DNA of 64,000 nt from Perilla frutescens. Lineage: Eukaryota; Streptophyta; Magnoliopsida; Lamiales; Lamiaceae. Under the pieces are notes generated by a model, which had not been told where the DNA came from, searched no databases, and worked only from the letters and a program-made list of their open reading frames with translations. Position numbers and translations under genes: made by a program. The DNA lies in contig BRKX01000007.1 of the NCBI GenBank assembly GCA_026008535.1, positions 59,633,001-59,697,000 of the forward strand. Direction: 5' to 3'. Below are positions 47,881 to 58,118 of this stretch, in pieces; position 1 is the first letter of the stretch; each line of letters starts with the position of its first letter.

Positions 47881-48703
47881 GTTTCCACAACCAGAGTGTG
47901 AGATGTACCTCTCTTCTTCTTCTTGTTAGGACACGCCGCCTTCCAGTGACCTGGTTGGCCGCACTTGAAGCACTTAGTCTTCGACTTGAATTCCTCGGGA
48001 GGAATCTTTACCTTTGACTTCTTCACCTTAGGCACCTCATCTGCAGCCTTCTTAGGTGCGTTTCTCTTCTTCCTTTTTCCACCAGAAGAAGACGCTCCTT
48101 TTTCAGCTATGTGGGCCTCAGGATTGCTCTTTTGGAGCAATTCAGCCGCCTGAAGATCTATGAGCAGTTCAGTCAGGCTGACATCCCTTTTAATCATGTC
48201 AAAATTCAGCCTGAACTGCTCAAACTTCGAAGACAAGCTATGAAGAACAATGTCGATTTGAGAGTCGCCATCTAGCTCTCCACCCAAGGTCTCGATCTCA
48301 GATAAATACCCCATCATCATGAGAACGTGATCTCTAACAGGTGTGGAGTCAGACATTCTCGCATCCATTAGCTTCTTCATTACCAAATGGCGTGCTGAGC
48401 GGTTCTGATGACCGAATAGCTGCCTAAGGTGGTTTTCATAGGCTCATGCTGATGTTGCAACACACTTGACATAGATGCCAAGATGTAACAGCGCGCTATC
48501 TCATTAGACCTAAGCCACTTATCATATGCAACCTTTTGGGCTTCGTCAGAACCCTCATCTGGAGTCTGAGGACAAACCTCTTCAAGCACAAACTTGTGTC
48601 CCTCAGCAACAAGAACTAAGTTAAGGTTACGAATCCAGTCATTGTAGTTTTCACCGACAAGTTTGTTTTCTTTGAGGATTGAGGACAGATTGGAGAGTGC
48701 CAT
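47881..48703 (-). pseudogene. Copia N gag
   Basis: The likely start is the ATG at 48703 (MALSNLSSIL), then NYNDWIRNLNLVL and EIARCYILASMSSVL, the standard UBN2-like capsid fold. A frameshift near 48435, apparently a small deletion, separates this from [22 protein letters not shown] and the rest. A Lys-rich segment precedes a complete zinc knuckle C-F-K-C-x4-H-x4-C (47972-47930). The knuckle is intact; the frameshift makes the protein non-functional. Confidence 0.9.
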
Positions 48704-51163
48704 TGATGATATGAAATAACTGAAATTAAACATGCAGTATAGTCACATAACAAGTTTAGGATAAACAGTATATAATCGAAAGCCTCATAAAAATTATATA
48801 CTTTTCCACCGACACTTTAAAAACATCTTTTATAAGCCACGATAGTGTGGACGTTTATAAAATCCATTCTTAAATAGGTTAAACCTTTAATTTGCCTCCA
48901 GTTGAGTTTCCTTACAACAAGAAAATTAATAGCCGGATAATTAACACGGTCATGTAATCGTCTAACTGATAAGCCACGATCGTGTGGACGTTTATCAATA
49001 AATTACATCTAAGTGTGCACACCATTATCTTCGCACCAAGATCACTACTCGAATTTAACCGCTCCAGATGGAGGAGTCAGTTAGTTCTAATAGTGTTCTA
49101 CAACTATCCTTTTAGGAGATTTAATTTCTAGAGAAATCTGTGATATGACACATCCGATATGGAAGAAGACCGATGTCAACGCGCATGCCCATCACTTCTT
49201 AATTAAACCAGATTTTAATGGAGACCGTATTAGATTTCTACATACTTTGGTATGAATCTCTCCCACTTAGTTATTTATGTTTGAGGTTTCATTTTATCCC
49301 ATTATCGAACATGCAAACATCACATAAAATGATAAACATCCATTGCATGCTTCAACATAATAAGCAACAGTAATATTCCAACTATCATGGCTTATATCTC
49401 ATGTTGATTGATGAGATAAAACTGGAAAGTCAGCTCCAGAACAGGCGATGAACCGCCGCCCCTTCACCGCGCCTCGCCGAAAATCCTAGCTCCATTTAGG
49501 GTTTCGGGACGTGAACCGGTGAACCTTCCTTTTTGGTGCTGAACCACTTTTCTTTTTTTGAGTTGATCTCCGATCTTTATTCAATACAGACTATCTATTC
49601 CAAAAGGAAAAATCTAATATTGCTAGAATAAAAATTACAACTCAAAAACTCGTCTAACAGCTTTATATCTATTACATTAAAACAACATAAAATAAAACCT
49701 AGACCTAATCCATGGATTTTCCCATGGATTAAAATCACGTAGCCAAACCGGCATACGGCCAACATCCATTCAACATAAACATACATCACATAAAATAAAG
49801 GAGCCATGATAGTTGGTAAACCTGCAAACAAACACAGTCTACAAATCCAACAATCATATATTATATGATCCACATAAAATAACATATGATATCTATGCAT
49901 GAATATTAAATAATAATCGAATTTTACAATTAATTAAATTAATTAATTCGATATTATCCACAAGATAAAAATTGGAAATTAAAATAATTATCCACCAATT
50001 TAAATCTTGTATATTTCGAAAATATCCTTAAAATAAATCTGGAAATTATTAATAATTATCCACCAAATTTATTTAATATTTTCTAACCACCCTAATTAAA
50101 TAATAATTGGATATATTGATATAAATCAAAAATCTAATCCAAATATTATCCATAAGAATCTAAATCTTTAAGGATAAAGTTTGGAGATTTGATTCCACTC
50201 CAAAATCTTCCAAAACCTATCCAAAATCAATTTTTTATCACAATTGGATTTTGATAATTATTTATATATATCCAAAATCACCTTATCTAATTTTTAACCT
50301 ATAGATTTCGAAAATTACTAGATTAATAAATCTGGAAAATTTGATCCACTTCAAATTCTTCCAAATTTAAAATTCTATTTTCAAATCCATTTAGATTAAA
50401 ATTAGGTAAATTAAGATATACATTAAATAACATCAAATCTTAATCCAATCTTCATAATTTTCGACCACCATTATTAAATAAATCTGGAAATTTAATTTTC
50501 ATTAAAGTTTCCTCCAAATTTAATTAATAAAATTGAAAATTACATTAAATTAACATATTTGGAAATTTTGACATTAATGAAAAAACTATTCCAAATAATA
50601 AACATAAGTTTCGAAAATTACAAGGAGTAATAATTTGGAAATTTGATCCACTTCAAACTCTTCCAAATTAATTATCCTAATTTCAAAACCTATCTAGATT
50701 AGAATTAGGTAACTTTTGATATACATCGAAAATCACTTATCCCAATTCTAATCACTTCAATTTTCGATCCCTACTCAAAATAAAAGCTGGAAATTTGATC
50801 TTGATCAAAACATCATCCATTCTTTAATTAAAATGATCGAAAATATTAAACAAAAATTAGGGAATTTATAACACATCAAATTCGAAAATTTGATCCTCAA
50901 ATTTTCGAAAATTATGAAATTTAAATCTGGAAATTTGAAGACTTCAAATATCATTCCAAATCTATATCTCATCAAAATCGAAAATTCATATACATCAAAA
51001 CTAGAATTTTCGAATGTTATCAAAAATTCATCCAAGTTTTAAACACCATAAAAATCGAAACACATAACAATTAAATCTGAAAATTTAAACACCATAAATT
51101 TATCATCAAATTTATTATGTAGTTCAAATTTTATGCTTGGATTAATCCTAGAATAATGCCAAA
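48704..51163 (-). other. Copia N 5' leader, 2.4 kb
   Basis: It is unusually long for a copia leader. The gag-proximal part has two copies of GCCACGAT(A/C)GTGTGGACG (48837 and 48974) and a GC-rich island at 49440-49560. The primer-proximal part is a tandem array of about 148-bp units. Short open frames here (for example 49595-49900 minus) look accidental. Confidence 0.8.
50005..51130 (-). repeat. About eight tandem units of about 148 bp
   Basis: The motif (C/T)TGGAAATTTGATCCACTT recurs, with variation, at 50039, 50181, 50332, 50484, 50635, 50787, 50927 and 51077, so spacing is 140-152 bp. Each is preceded at a similar distance by TTTCGAAAATTA-type sequence. The units are strongly diverged from each other. 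Confidence 0.85.
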
Positions 51164-51164
51164 A

Positions 51165-51179
51165 CCCTCTCTGATACCA
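51165..51179 (-). other. Copia N primer-binding site
   Basis: The minus strand reads TGGTATCAGAGAGGG, an initiator-Met complement, directly after the 5' LTR. Confidence 0.88.
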
Positions 51180-51181
51180 AT

Positions 51182-52619
51182 TGTTGGGGTTTTTTCGAAT
51201 TAAACCACCGCAGGATCAATTTGGTTGTTCATTAATCCGTGTTCATGCAAATCATAATTTTATGTAACATGCATGTCCATCACAGTCTAATCAAAAAAGC
51301 ATGCAAATCAGATTCAAATCTAATAAAGCGGAAGACATAGAAATGAATCTACTTACAAATCGATAGACGGTCTGTGGACAAGATTAAAGATCTAATCATG
51401 TTGTTGAATTAATACTGTAACAGGCACCACCTAGCTCAAAATTTCGACCACCACAAATTCTACTCCAAGATCTTCTGTTGTATTCCCGGGCTGTATCTAG
51501 ATTCAGAGTGGGCTGAAATCTACTAGATAGAGTTGTGAAATATGTGGATAACTTTGAGAGACAAAGAGGGGCTGAATCATAGTGTGTAAATTTTGCCCCC
51601 CCTCCCCTATTTATAGGGAGGGGGCGAAAATTAGATCTCCAAACCCTACTGGGTTTGGGCCTCTATCTCAAGTTCAATATCCAGTCCACTAGCAGTCAAT
51701 CGGGCTACAACAGGGATCTAGAAGAATATTAAATTGGCCCACTAATTTATTTAATGTCCAATATCCAATAAACTTAGGATATAATTAAATAATTTAAGTT
51801 TTACTTTTATTCCACTAAAGAAGTAAAACTGACCTACCAATTTAATACATATTTACGAATATGCTTTCTCCTTTAGTCCAGTCATTCCCCGTGTTTAAGA
51901 TATAATGTTCATTAATTAATTATGTAAGCCTTTGAAAGCTATAATTAATTAACATCTAAAACCTTAAGTAGTACCACACAAGCTTTATTCATGTACAGAA
52001 TAAATTCCACCTGCAGGGTTTCAATATGAACTTGTGCTTCCTCAAAAGAACATCATCAACCTGGCGCACCAGGACACAGTGCTCATGCATACTGCTCGAG
52101 ACATCATGTATACATTGTTATTACCCAAGATATCGAATTCGATCTACGAAAAGATCTCACCCATTGATAAATCAAAGTAATAAACAACACACACATATGC
52201 TCGCCAATATCACATGAGTTCAGAACCCGAACTCTGTGGATCTTTATTCTCTCAGTAATTGGGTCAGAAACAGAGAATAGTATCCTATCGTGATCCTCCT
52301 CAATACACTAACTAGCGTACTAGAATAATCAGTTAGTCAAGATAAACTAACTTATCAGATTATTCTACGGTGTACCGATGGTGTGTGCAGGACCATCTAA
52401 GTCGTGAGCTCTTTAATACAATACAAGGTTCTAATGATACGATCTTACCGTGTGACTCCCTACACCATATCATCTACAATGTAAGTATATGGAACATTGC
52501 ATAAAACAATTATAGAACATAATCTAAATGCAAACAGTGACTGCAATAACTTTCATTTCATATCATCATATCATCAAAAAAGTATACAAAGACAAGTCTT
52601 CTAGTATACAAAACTAACA
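51182..52619 (-). mobile_element. Copia N 5' LTR
   Basis: The 1438-bp partner of 43256-44695 has matching ends TGTTGGGG and AACTAACA. It lies next to the primer site, which fixes the orientation. Confidence 0.92.
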
Positions 52620-52624
52620 GCCAC
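52620..52624 (+). repeat. Copia N target-site duplication, right copy (GCCAC)
   Basis: It falls in the copia Y RNase H codons for AT of SVATSTTEAEY. It is one base different from 43251-43255. Confidence 0.8.
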
Positions 52625-53029
52625 GTCAACAACTGAAGCAGAATATGTAGCTGCAGGAAGCTGCTGTGCTCAGATACTCTGGATGAAGCAATAGTTGAAG
52701 GATTACAAAGTTGAAACTGAAGAAGTCTCTATCTTCTATGACAACAATAGTGCAATTGCAATATCTCAAAATCCAGTTCTACATTCAAGAACCAAGCACA
52801 TTAATATAAGACATCACTTCATCAGAGATCACATCGAGAAGAAAGACATATGCATCAAATATGTCAACACGGAGAAGCAGATAGCTGACATCTTCACCAA
52901 ACCATTACCTGAAGCAAGGTTTATGGAGCTATGCATACAGTTGGGACTACTTGAGCTAGCATCACAAGATGAAGATGATCAACTGGAAGAAAAAGGTCAT
53001 GAATCCATTCCAGCTGAAGAGAGGAACTG
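52625..53029 (+). pseudogene. Copia Y RNase H, C-terminal part
   Basis: It continues from 43255: STTEAEYVAAGSCCAQILWM, a TAG near 52690 where Gln is expected, then FYDNNSAIAISQNPVLHSRTK, HIDIRHHF-type block (here HINIRHHF), and ADIFTKPLPEARF. It ends with an acidic tail at 53029. This closes copia Y pol. Confidence 0.9.
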
Positions 53030-53493
53030 AACCAAAAAGGCGAGAAACTGATCAGTTGGACACATGAGCCATCAGTTTGAAGTAAAAGCAATAAGCTGTG
53101 GAGAGAAAAGTAAACTGGAGATGATTAGTTTACCCCATGAGCTCAACTAAATCATCAGTTCGTTTGCTCAAACTGATGATCCAGTTAGCTGTGCAGAACA
53201 TACCAGCTGCAAACTGATCAAACTGATGAAGGAATCATAGGAACTAGAATCAACTCAAAAGAAGACATCAGTTCAAAAGACCAGCTGAAGGAGAACAGCT
53301 GAACTGAGAAGCAGCTGAATGACGGTCCATGCAGTGAAGACCAGTTCGGAACTGATGAGAAGACATCTCAGTTGGAACTGATCAACAGAAAGATCATCAG
53401 TTATAGTCAAAGCCAACTGATAACGTAATCAGTTTCAAGCCAAGGAGAAGCTGCTAGAGAGAAAAGATAAGTTCAAAAAATTTCAATGTTAGA
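53030..53493 (+). other. Copia Y spacer after pol
   Basis: It is non-coding and extremely rich in AACTGA/TCAGTT and AGCTGA words, like the LTRs of this family. I find no open frame worth calling. Confidence 0.6.
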
Positions 53494-53674
53494 AACGGTA
53501 AAAACACGTGTTACTCAAATATTACCGTTGAACTTTCTCTCTCCTCCTTCAAATTATCCCCAACGGATAGAAATAAAAAGCCAATCGAAGGGTCGATTGA
53601 ATTAATCCGACCATTGAATTTGGGCATATGAAGCGACACAACCGTTGGATGAGCCCAATCTCTCTATATAAATA
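53494..53674 (+). promoter_or_regulatory. Putative internal promoter of accessory gene A1
   Basis: The palindrome AACACGTGTT (53503-53512, G-box core) sits in the loop of an inverted repeat AACGGTAA (53494) / TTACCGTT (53522). A strong TATA box TATATAAATA is at 53665, followed by a CT-rich leader of about 140 bp and the A1 ATG at 53818. A similar G-box and TATA arrangement precedes A2. Confidence 0.55.
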
Positions 53675-53817
53675 AGGCGACTGAATACTCGAGATAAGCT
53701 TGCCAATTTTTACTGAAGATCTATCCTTTTCTATCTATCTCTCGTCAAAAATAAAAACTCTTCAGCCCTGAAAGATCAATTCCTCAGCCTCTCAAATTAA
53801 TCTCTCTTCAAAGAATT

Positions 53818-56073
53818 ATGGCTCAAAATACAACTCGCAAAAGATTCAATTTCCGTCAGTCTGGAGAAGATTCTACAGTATTCTGCGAAAAACTCGACAG
53901 AGATAAGTTTTTCAATCCAGCCGGATTCTTTCAAGCCTGTAAAGCTTCCCCTCTCAGCAGAATGATCGTCGAAAAGCTTTCTCAGGCCAAGCTGAAAAAG
54001 TTCCTGGAGGTATTTCCAGAACGGATTTACACAGAACCAGTTGCTGAATTTTACTTAAATTCAAATGGATCTTCAAATCCCAAAGAAATCAGATCGGAAG
54101 TAAGAGGACAAGTTATTATCGTGGCAGTTGAGTCTTTGAGTAACATGTTTGATCTACCCAACAACGGACTCAAGCTGGAAGACGTTCAAGTCAATTTCCA
54201 GGAAGCTTATGATTTCTAGAAAAATGAAGGCGAAACTCAACCATATAAGAGCAATCATCTCATCTCAAAACTGCAAGATGAATTTCAGGTGCTTGCTGCC
54301 ATCGCCTCAAAGATAATGGTAGAAACAACTGGCAGTCAGTCTGAAATGTCAGCAACAAAGTACAAAATCTGCGTTGCCATCTACAACTGAATGGAGATCA
54401 ATTGGGCACAATATTTCTTTGAACAACTGAAGAGATATGTTGATATCATTGAGAGAAGCTAGGATAGTGAGAAATTCCCTCAATGAATTGGATATATCAG
54501 TCGGGTCAGCATCATTTTGGAGAAGCAGTTTCCTTGGATGGCTAAGGAAACAGAGTTTAAATCTATAGTCAATAATGACTTCATTTGGAAACCTCTCAAA
54601 ATTGTGGAGATTGATCCTGAACAAACTGACCAGCAAAAGAGAAAGAAGCCTGCAGCTGAAGGCAAGGGAAAGAAGCCACTTACTGATGACTCTGATGATG
54701 ACATCCCTATAGCTCAGAGATTCAGGCAACAAAGCTCAGTTGCCACCAGAACAGACATCATCGGACAATCAGCTAGGCAAGCAGCTGTCAGATCAGCTCC
54801 AAAGAAGAAACAAGCTGGTCAACCAAAAAGGAGAAGAATCTTACTTTCTCAATCAAGAAGGAGAAAGGAATCAAGCCCTATACAAGATCCAACAATCCCA
54901 GCAAATTTAATTGTTGAAGATACAGCTCCGTGCGAAAATCCAGAAGATATCATCCTTGCAAGAGGGATTCCTCACAAAGGGACTAGAGCTGATTACTTCC
55001 AAATGACATGCCCACCAATGGCCCAAGTTGAAGGAAATATAAGAGCCTAATCACAAGGAGAGTTCGTGAAAAAATGGGCTGATGAAACCACACAAAAGCA
55101 CATGGCTCAACACTTCACCCAGGAACTAACTGGTCATGAGAAGCTCTATCACATCTTGACCAGGTACATATACTGGTTTTTATGGAGACATGTATATCAG
55201 TCAGAGCCTTTCCTCTCATTGCTCGCATTCCATGGGATGAGCTTCTAGAGGCGAGAGGAAGAATGGAGCCTATGGTGGACCAACAGTGAGAACGCAAGTA
55301 TCACTAAGGGCAAATACCTTATGAGGCAGCTACAACTGAGGAAAGAGTGCTCAAACCCAGCTGAAGGATCGATGAAAGACATATTTCATGAACTGTGCAA
55401 GATTCAAAGCTTAACATTGCCAGTCATCACTACAGAAATGGAACGGGAAAGATGGTCGCACCCCCATGTTCAACACAAATGGCTATTCAATCAATTAATG
55501 AAGAAATCACAAAGCCATCAAACTGGACAGCCATCAACTGCTGTGAGCGATCAAATATACAACTCAGAGAATGATATCATTAATGAGGTGATGAGAAAAC
55601 TTCACCCTGAGAAACCTCCTCACGAAGCTGAAGTTGAAATCAACATTATTCCCGAAGAGTCAAAAGAATTAGCTGAGAAGACTCATCAATTTGAAAAGGC
55701 AGCTGAAACCCAGACAGCTACCTCACAAGATCTAACTGCTGAGACAGGAATCACATCATCTATTCCTCCAGCTGATCCTGAGCCAGCTCTTACAGACAAG
55801 TCAGCTGATCAGACAGGTCAAAGAAATGATCAACTTGTCTACCAAACAAGTGTGGAAGTAGACGAAATATCCCACATAGTTCCTTGCGAGGAACTTGTTG
55901 GAACTGAAGCAGGAGAGGAAATGGACTCTAGAGCAGCTCAGTTCAATGCTCAGACAAGCAGTTCAATAGTCCAGCTCCCTCCATATTATAAAGAGCTGAT
56001 CCAGTCCCTGCAGCAACAGGTTAAACTGCACACAGAGCAGTTCAATCAGCTGCAAGCCCATCCAAGGCTTTAG
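53818..56073 (+). pseudogene. Copia Y accessory gene A1, decayed
   Basis: From the ATG: a polar start, then EPVAEFYLNSNGSSNPKEIRS and VESLSNMFDLPNNGL, the layout of the plant 'putative plant transposon protein' domain. After several stops (54217-54483) come a Lys-rich linker with acidic DDSDDDI, a basic KKKQAGQPKRRR stretch (possible nuclear signal), ARGIPHKGTRADYFQ, RYIYWFLWRHVY and LLAFHGMSF-stop-RREEEWSLWW. A Glu/Thr/Gln-rich tail ends with a short coiled-coil-like segment (ELIQSLQQQVKLHTEQFNQL). The function is unknown. It is paralogous to A2 and A3 by the order of these blocks. Confidence 0.8.
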
Positions 56074-56316
56074 TCAGCTGAAACTGAGTCAGAAAAGCAG
56101 TGATGAGGATGAAGAAGAGGACCTCACTGAACCGTTGGCCAAGAAAAGGAAAACCGATCACAAGAAGGACTAAGTTCCTGATCAAATTAAACCTGATTAG
56201 AAAAGCCCTAAGTGTACTTCTTGTTAATCAGTTTGAAATTATCTTTGGACATATTTATAAAAGTTTATCTTTTTTATTTCAATTTATTTTGAAATTATGA
56301 CTGTTGCAAAACAATG

Positions 56317-56417
56317 ACACGTGTTAAAGTCATTAATTGCCAACGACCAAAAGAGACCAGAGGCTAGTACCATTCCAACCATCAGATCTATGAGCCTGTC
56401 CAAACACTCATAAAAAG
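56317..56417 (+). promoter_or_regulatory. Putative internal promoter of accessory gene A2
   Basis: GACACGTGTTAA (G-box core at 56317-56324) is followed about 85 bp later by a TATA-like CATAAAAAG (56409-56417). Then come a CT-rich leader and the A2 ATG at 56524 in the good plant context AAGATGGCC. The order repeats that upstream of A1. Confidence 0.5.
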
Positions 56418-56523
56418 CCTCTCTCTTTCAAACCTATCAAAAAGCCTCCTCCCTCTACACTCTCAAAAACTCTATCTTTCAAAAGATCTTCGAAAATTCC
56501 CAAAATCTCAGCCAACCTCAAAG

Positions 56524-57924
56524 ATGGCCGAATTATCCAGATCTTCAAATTCCTTCAAGGAACAACTTATGAGAGATAAATTCCTTGATAGGAAGAAATT
56601 TCAATTGATTCTAGATGAATCAAACAACCCAATCCTTCTGTCAAATCTTCACAAGACAGAAATTCTTTACTACCTGGAAACACCACCAAAGTTCTTTAGA
56701 CAAAATTTGGTGAGTGAATTTTTCCTTCAAGCAAAATTATCTGCAGATGGAAAGATAGTGTCATCAGTGATTCAAGGATGGCCACTTCAAATCACTGAAA
56801 GGACAATTGCAAAAGTGTTCCAACTTCCACAGAAAGGTTCATCCATTCAAGATCTAAAGGAATCTGCAAAGTCATACTGGAGCAAATGGAAAGCTTCAAC
56901 CTGCGACAAGCAATTCAGTTTTACAACCGCTAAAACTGACCTGAAGCCCAAGTATGGAGTTCTACTTGACATAATGAACAAGATGATGTTCGGGGCCATT
57001 GAAAGTCTGAGTCAACTCACCCAAGAGAGATACAAGGTTATAATTCACCTTGCTGAAGGGCGACAAACAAACTGGGCAGAATTTGTCTTTCAACAATTCA
57101 AGCATCAAGTCATCAAGGCCTCTGACTCAAAGAACTCTGGTAAATTTGAGTCCAAGGTCGGACTTGTTCTAAGAATGAGTAAAATGCTTGAAGACCTGCT
57201 GAAGCTTCCAAATGATGAGTCACTACCAGTTCTTATCTCTGACTGGATTCCCAAGAAAGGAACTGCTCATCTTCAGTCACTAAGGAAAAAGAGAAAAGCC
57301 AAAGCCAAGACAGGCAACCCCTCTTCGAGCAACTCAACTGCCAACACCGTTCAGTCTCCAAAATCAAAGAACGGATCACTAGTTGATTTCCAGATTTGCT
57401 CTGATCCAGATGAGCTTATTCCATTCATTGGAATCCCTCATCCAAACTACGGAGCGGACTACTTCAGAAGTACATACCCTCCTCTCCAGCTAACTGAAGA
57501 GAATATTCACACTTTTTATAGTGGTGAATACGCAGTCAAAGGTGCACAAAAGAAAGTGAACAATCTCCTTCTCACTCATTTTGCTTTCGTTGCACAACGT
57601 GATCAAGAGTTGTTCAAACAACTCCACCGGTATTTCTACTGGTATAACTTAAGACATTCTATGTCTATCCAGTCTCACTTCTTGCTAACTACCTTTCATG
57701 GCATGAGCTACTGGCAACGTGAAGAAACATGGAGCATTAAATGGATAGGATCGTCAAATCCATTTCCTCCAACCATTGTGCAAGTCCAGCACATCATGAA
57801 TCAGCGGCTTGTTAACAAGATTCCAGCAACCACCTTATTAACAGAAATTAAGACCAACATCGTGCCTCAAGCAGTTGGGACTGCAGATCAACCAGTCAAC
57901 TACCCAACTGGCTCGCTTTGTTGA
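56524..57924 (+). CDS. Copia Y accessory protein A2, intact 466 codons
   Basis: The function is not known. Blocks: FFRQNLVSEFFLQAKLSADG and TERTIAKVFQLPQKG (residues about 58-115), resembling the plant transposon-protein domain; a helical middle with WAEFVFQQFKHQVI; a basic Ser/Lys-rich linker with KKRKAKAK (about 255-285, possible nuclear signal). Then FIGIPHPNYGADYFRSTYPPL, FKQLHRYFYWYNLRHSM and TFHGMSYWQREETWSIKW near the C-terminus. No signal peptide or membrane segment is seen, so an envelope role is unlikely. The frame continues past the TGA at 57922 for about 70 more codons with an acidic DSDDEDE run, so the original protein was probably longer. Confidence 0.75.
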   Translation: MAELSRSSNSFKEQLMRDKFLDRKKFQLILDESNNPILLSNLHKTEILYYLETPPKFFRQNLVSEFFLQAKLSADGKIVSSVIQGWPLQITERTIAKVFQLPQKGSSIQDLKESAKSYWSKWKASTCDKQFSFTTAKTDLKPKYGVLLDIMNKMMFGAIESLSQLTQERYKVIIHLAEGRQTNWAEFVFQQFKHQVIKASDSKNSGKFESKVGLVLRMSKMLEDLLKLPNDESLPVLISDWIPKKGTAHLQSLRKKRKAKAKTGNPSSSNSTANTVQSPKSKNGSLVDFQICSDPDELIPFIGIPHPNYGADYFRSTYPPLQLTEENIHTFYSGEYAVKGAQKKVNNLLLTHFAFVAQRDQELFKQLHRYFYWYNLRHSMSIQSHFLLTTFHGMSYWQREETWSIKWIGSSNPFPPTIVQVQHIMNQRLVNKIPATTLLTEIKTNIVPQAVGTADQPVNYPTGSLC

Positions 57925-58118
57925 AAACTGAAATTTGATAATCTATCAAATCAGTCAGCTGAGCCATCACGACAAACTCCGCCTGTCGTTCAAAGGATAG
58001 AACTTCATCCTTCACATACTGAAGCCATTGCTTCACAGACGAATCCAAGGCATACTGATTCAAGAGACAGTGATGATGAAGATGAATACAAGATAAATTT
58101 AAAAGCATTTATAGGCCA

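Larger units (their letters stand above)
43256..52619 (-). mobile_element. Copia N, complete nested Ty1/copia element
   Basis: The 9.36-kb minus-strand element has paired LTRs (1440 and 1438 bp), primer site, 2.4-kb leader, gag, protease, integrase, reverse transcriptase, RNase H and polypurine tract. It lies within the copia Y RNase H codons. The LTRs differ at about 45 positions by hand count (about 3%), which puts insertion at roughly a million years ago under usual plant rates. It is not SIRE-like: its protease reads [11 protein letters not shown] and there is no accessory ORF. Confidence 0.94.

Noticed and set aside
49595..49900. 101-residue minus-strand open frame in the copia N leader
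   Set aside because: No motif, and the leader is otherwise repetitive and non-coding; its tryptophan- and tyrosine-rich content is what AT-rich antisense sequence gives.
50005..51130. CRISPR-like array
   Set aside because: Regular spacing, but the units are long and diverged with no identical repeats or unique spacers, and it lies in a plant retrotransposon leader.
54349..54732. 127-residue minus-strand frame
   Set aside because: Antisense of the stop-containing part of accessory gene A1; no independent support.
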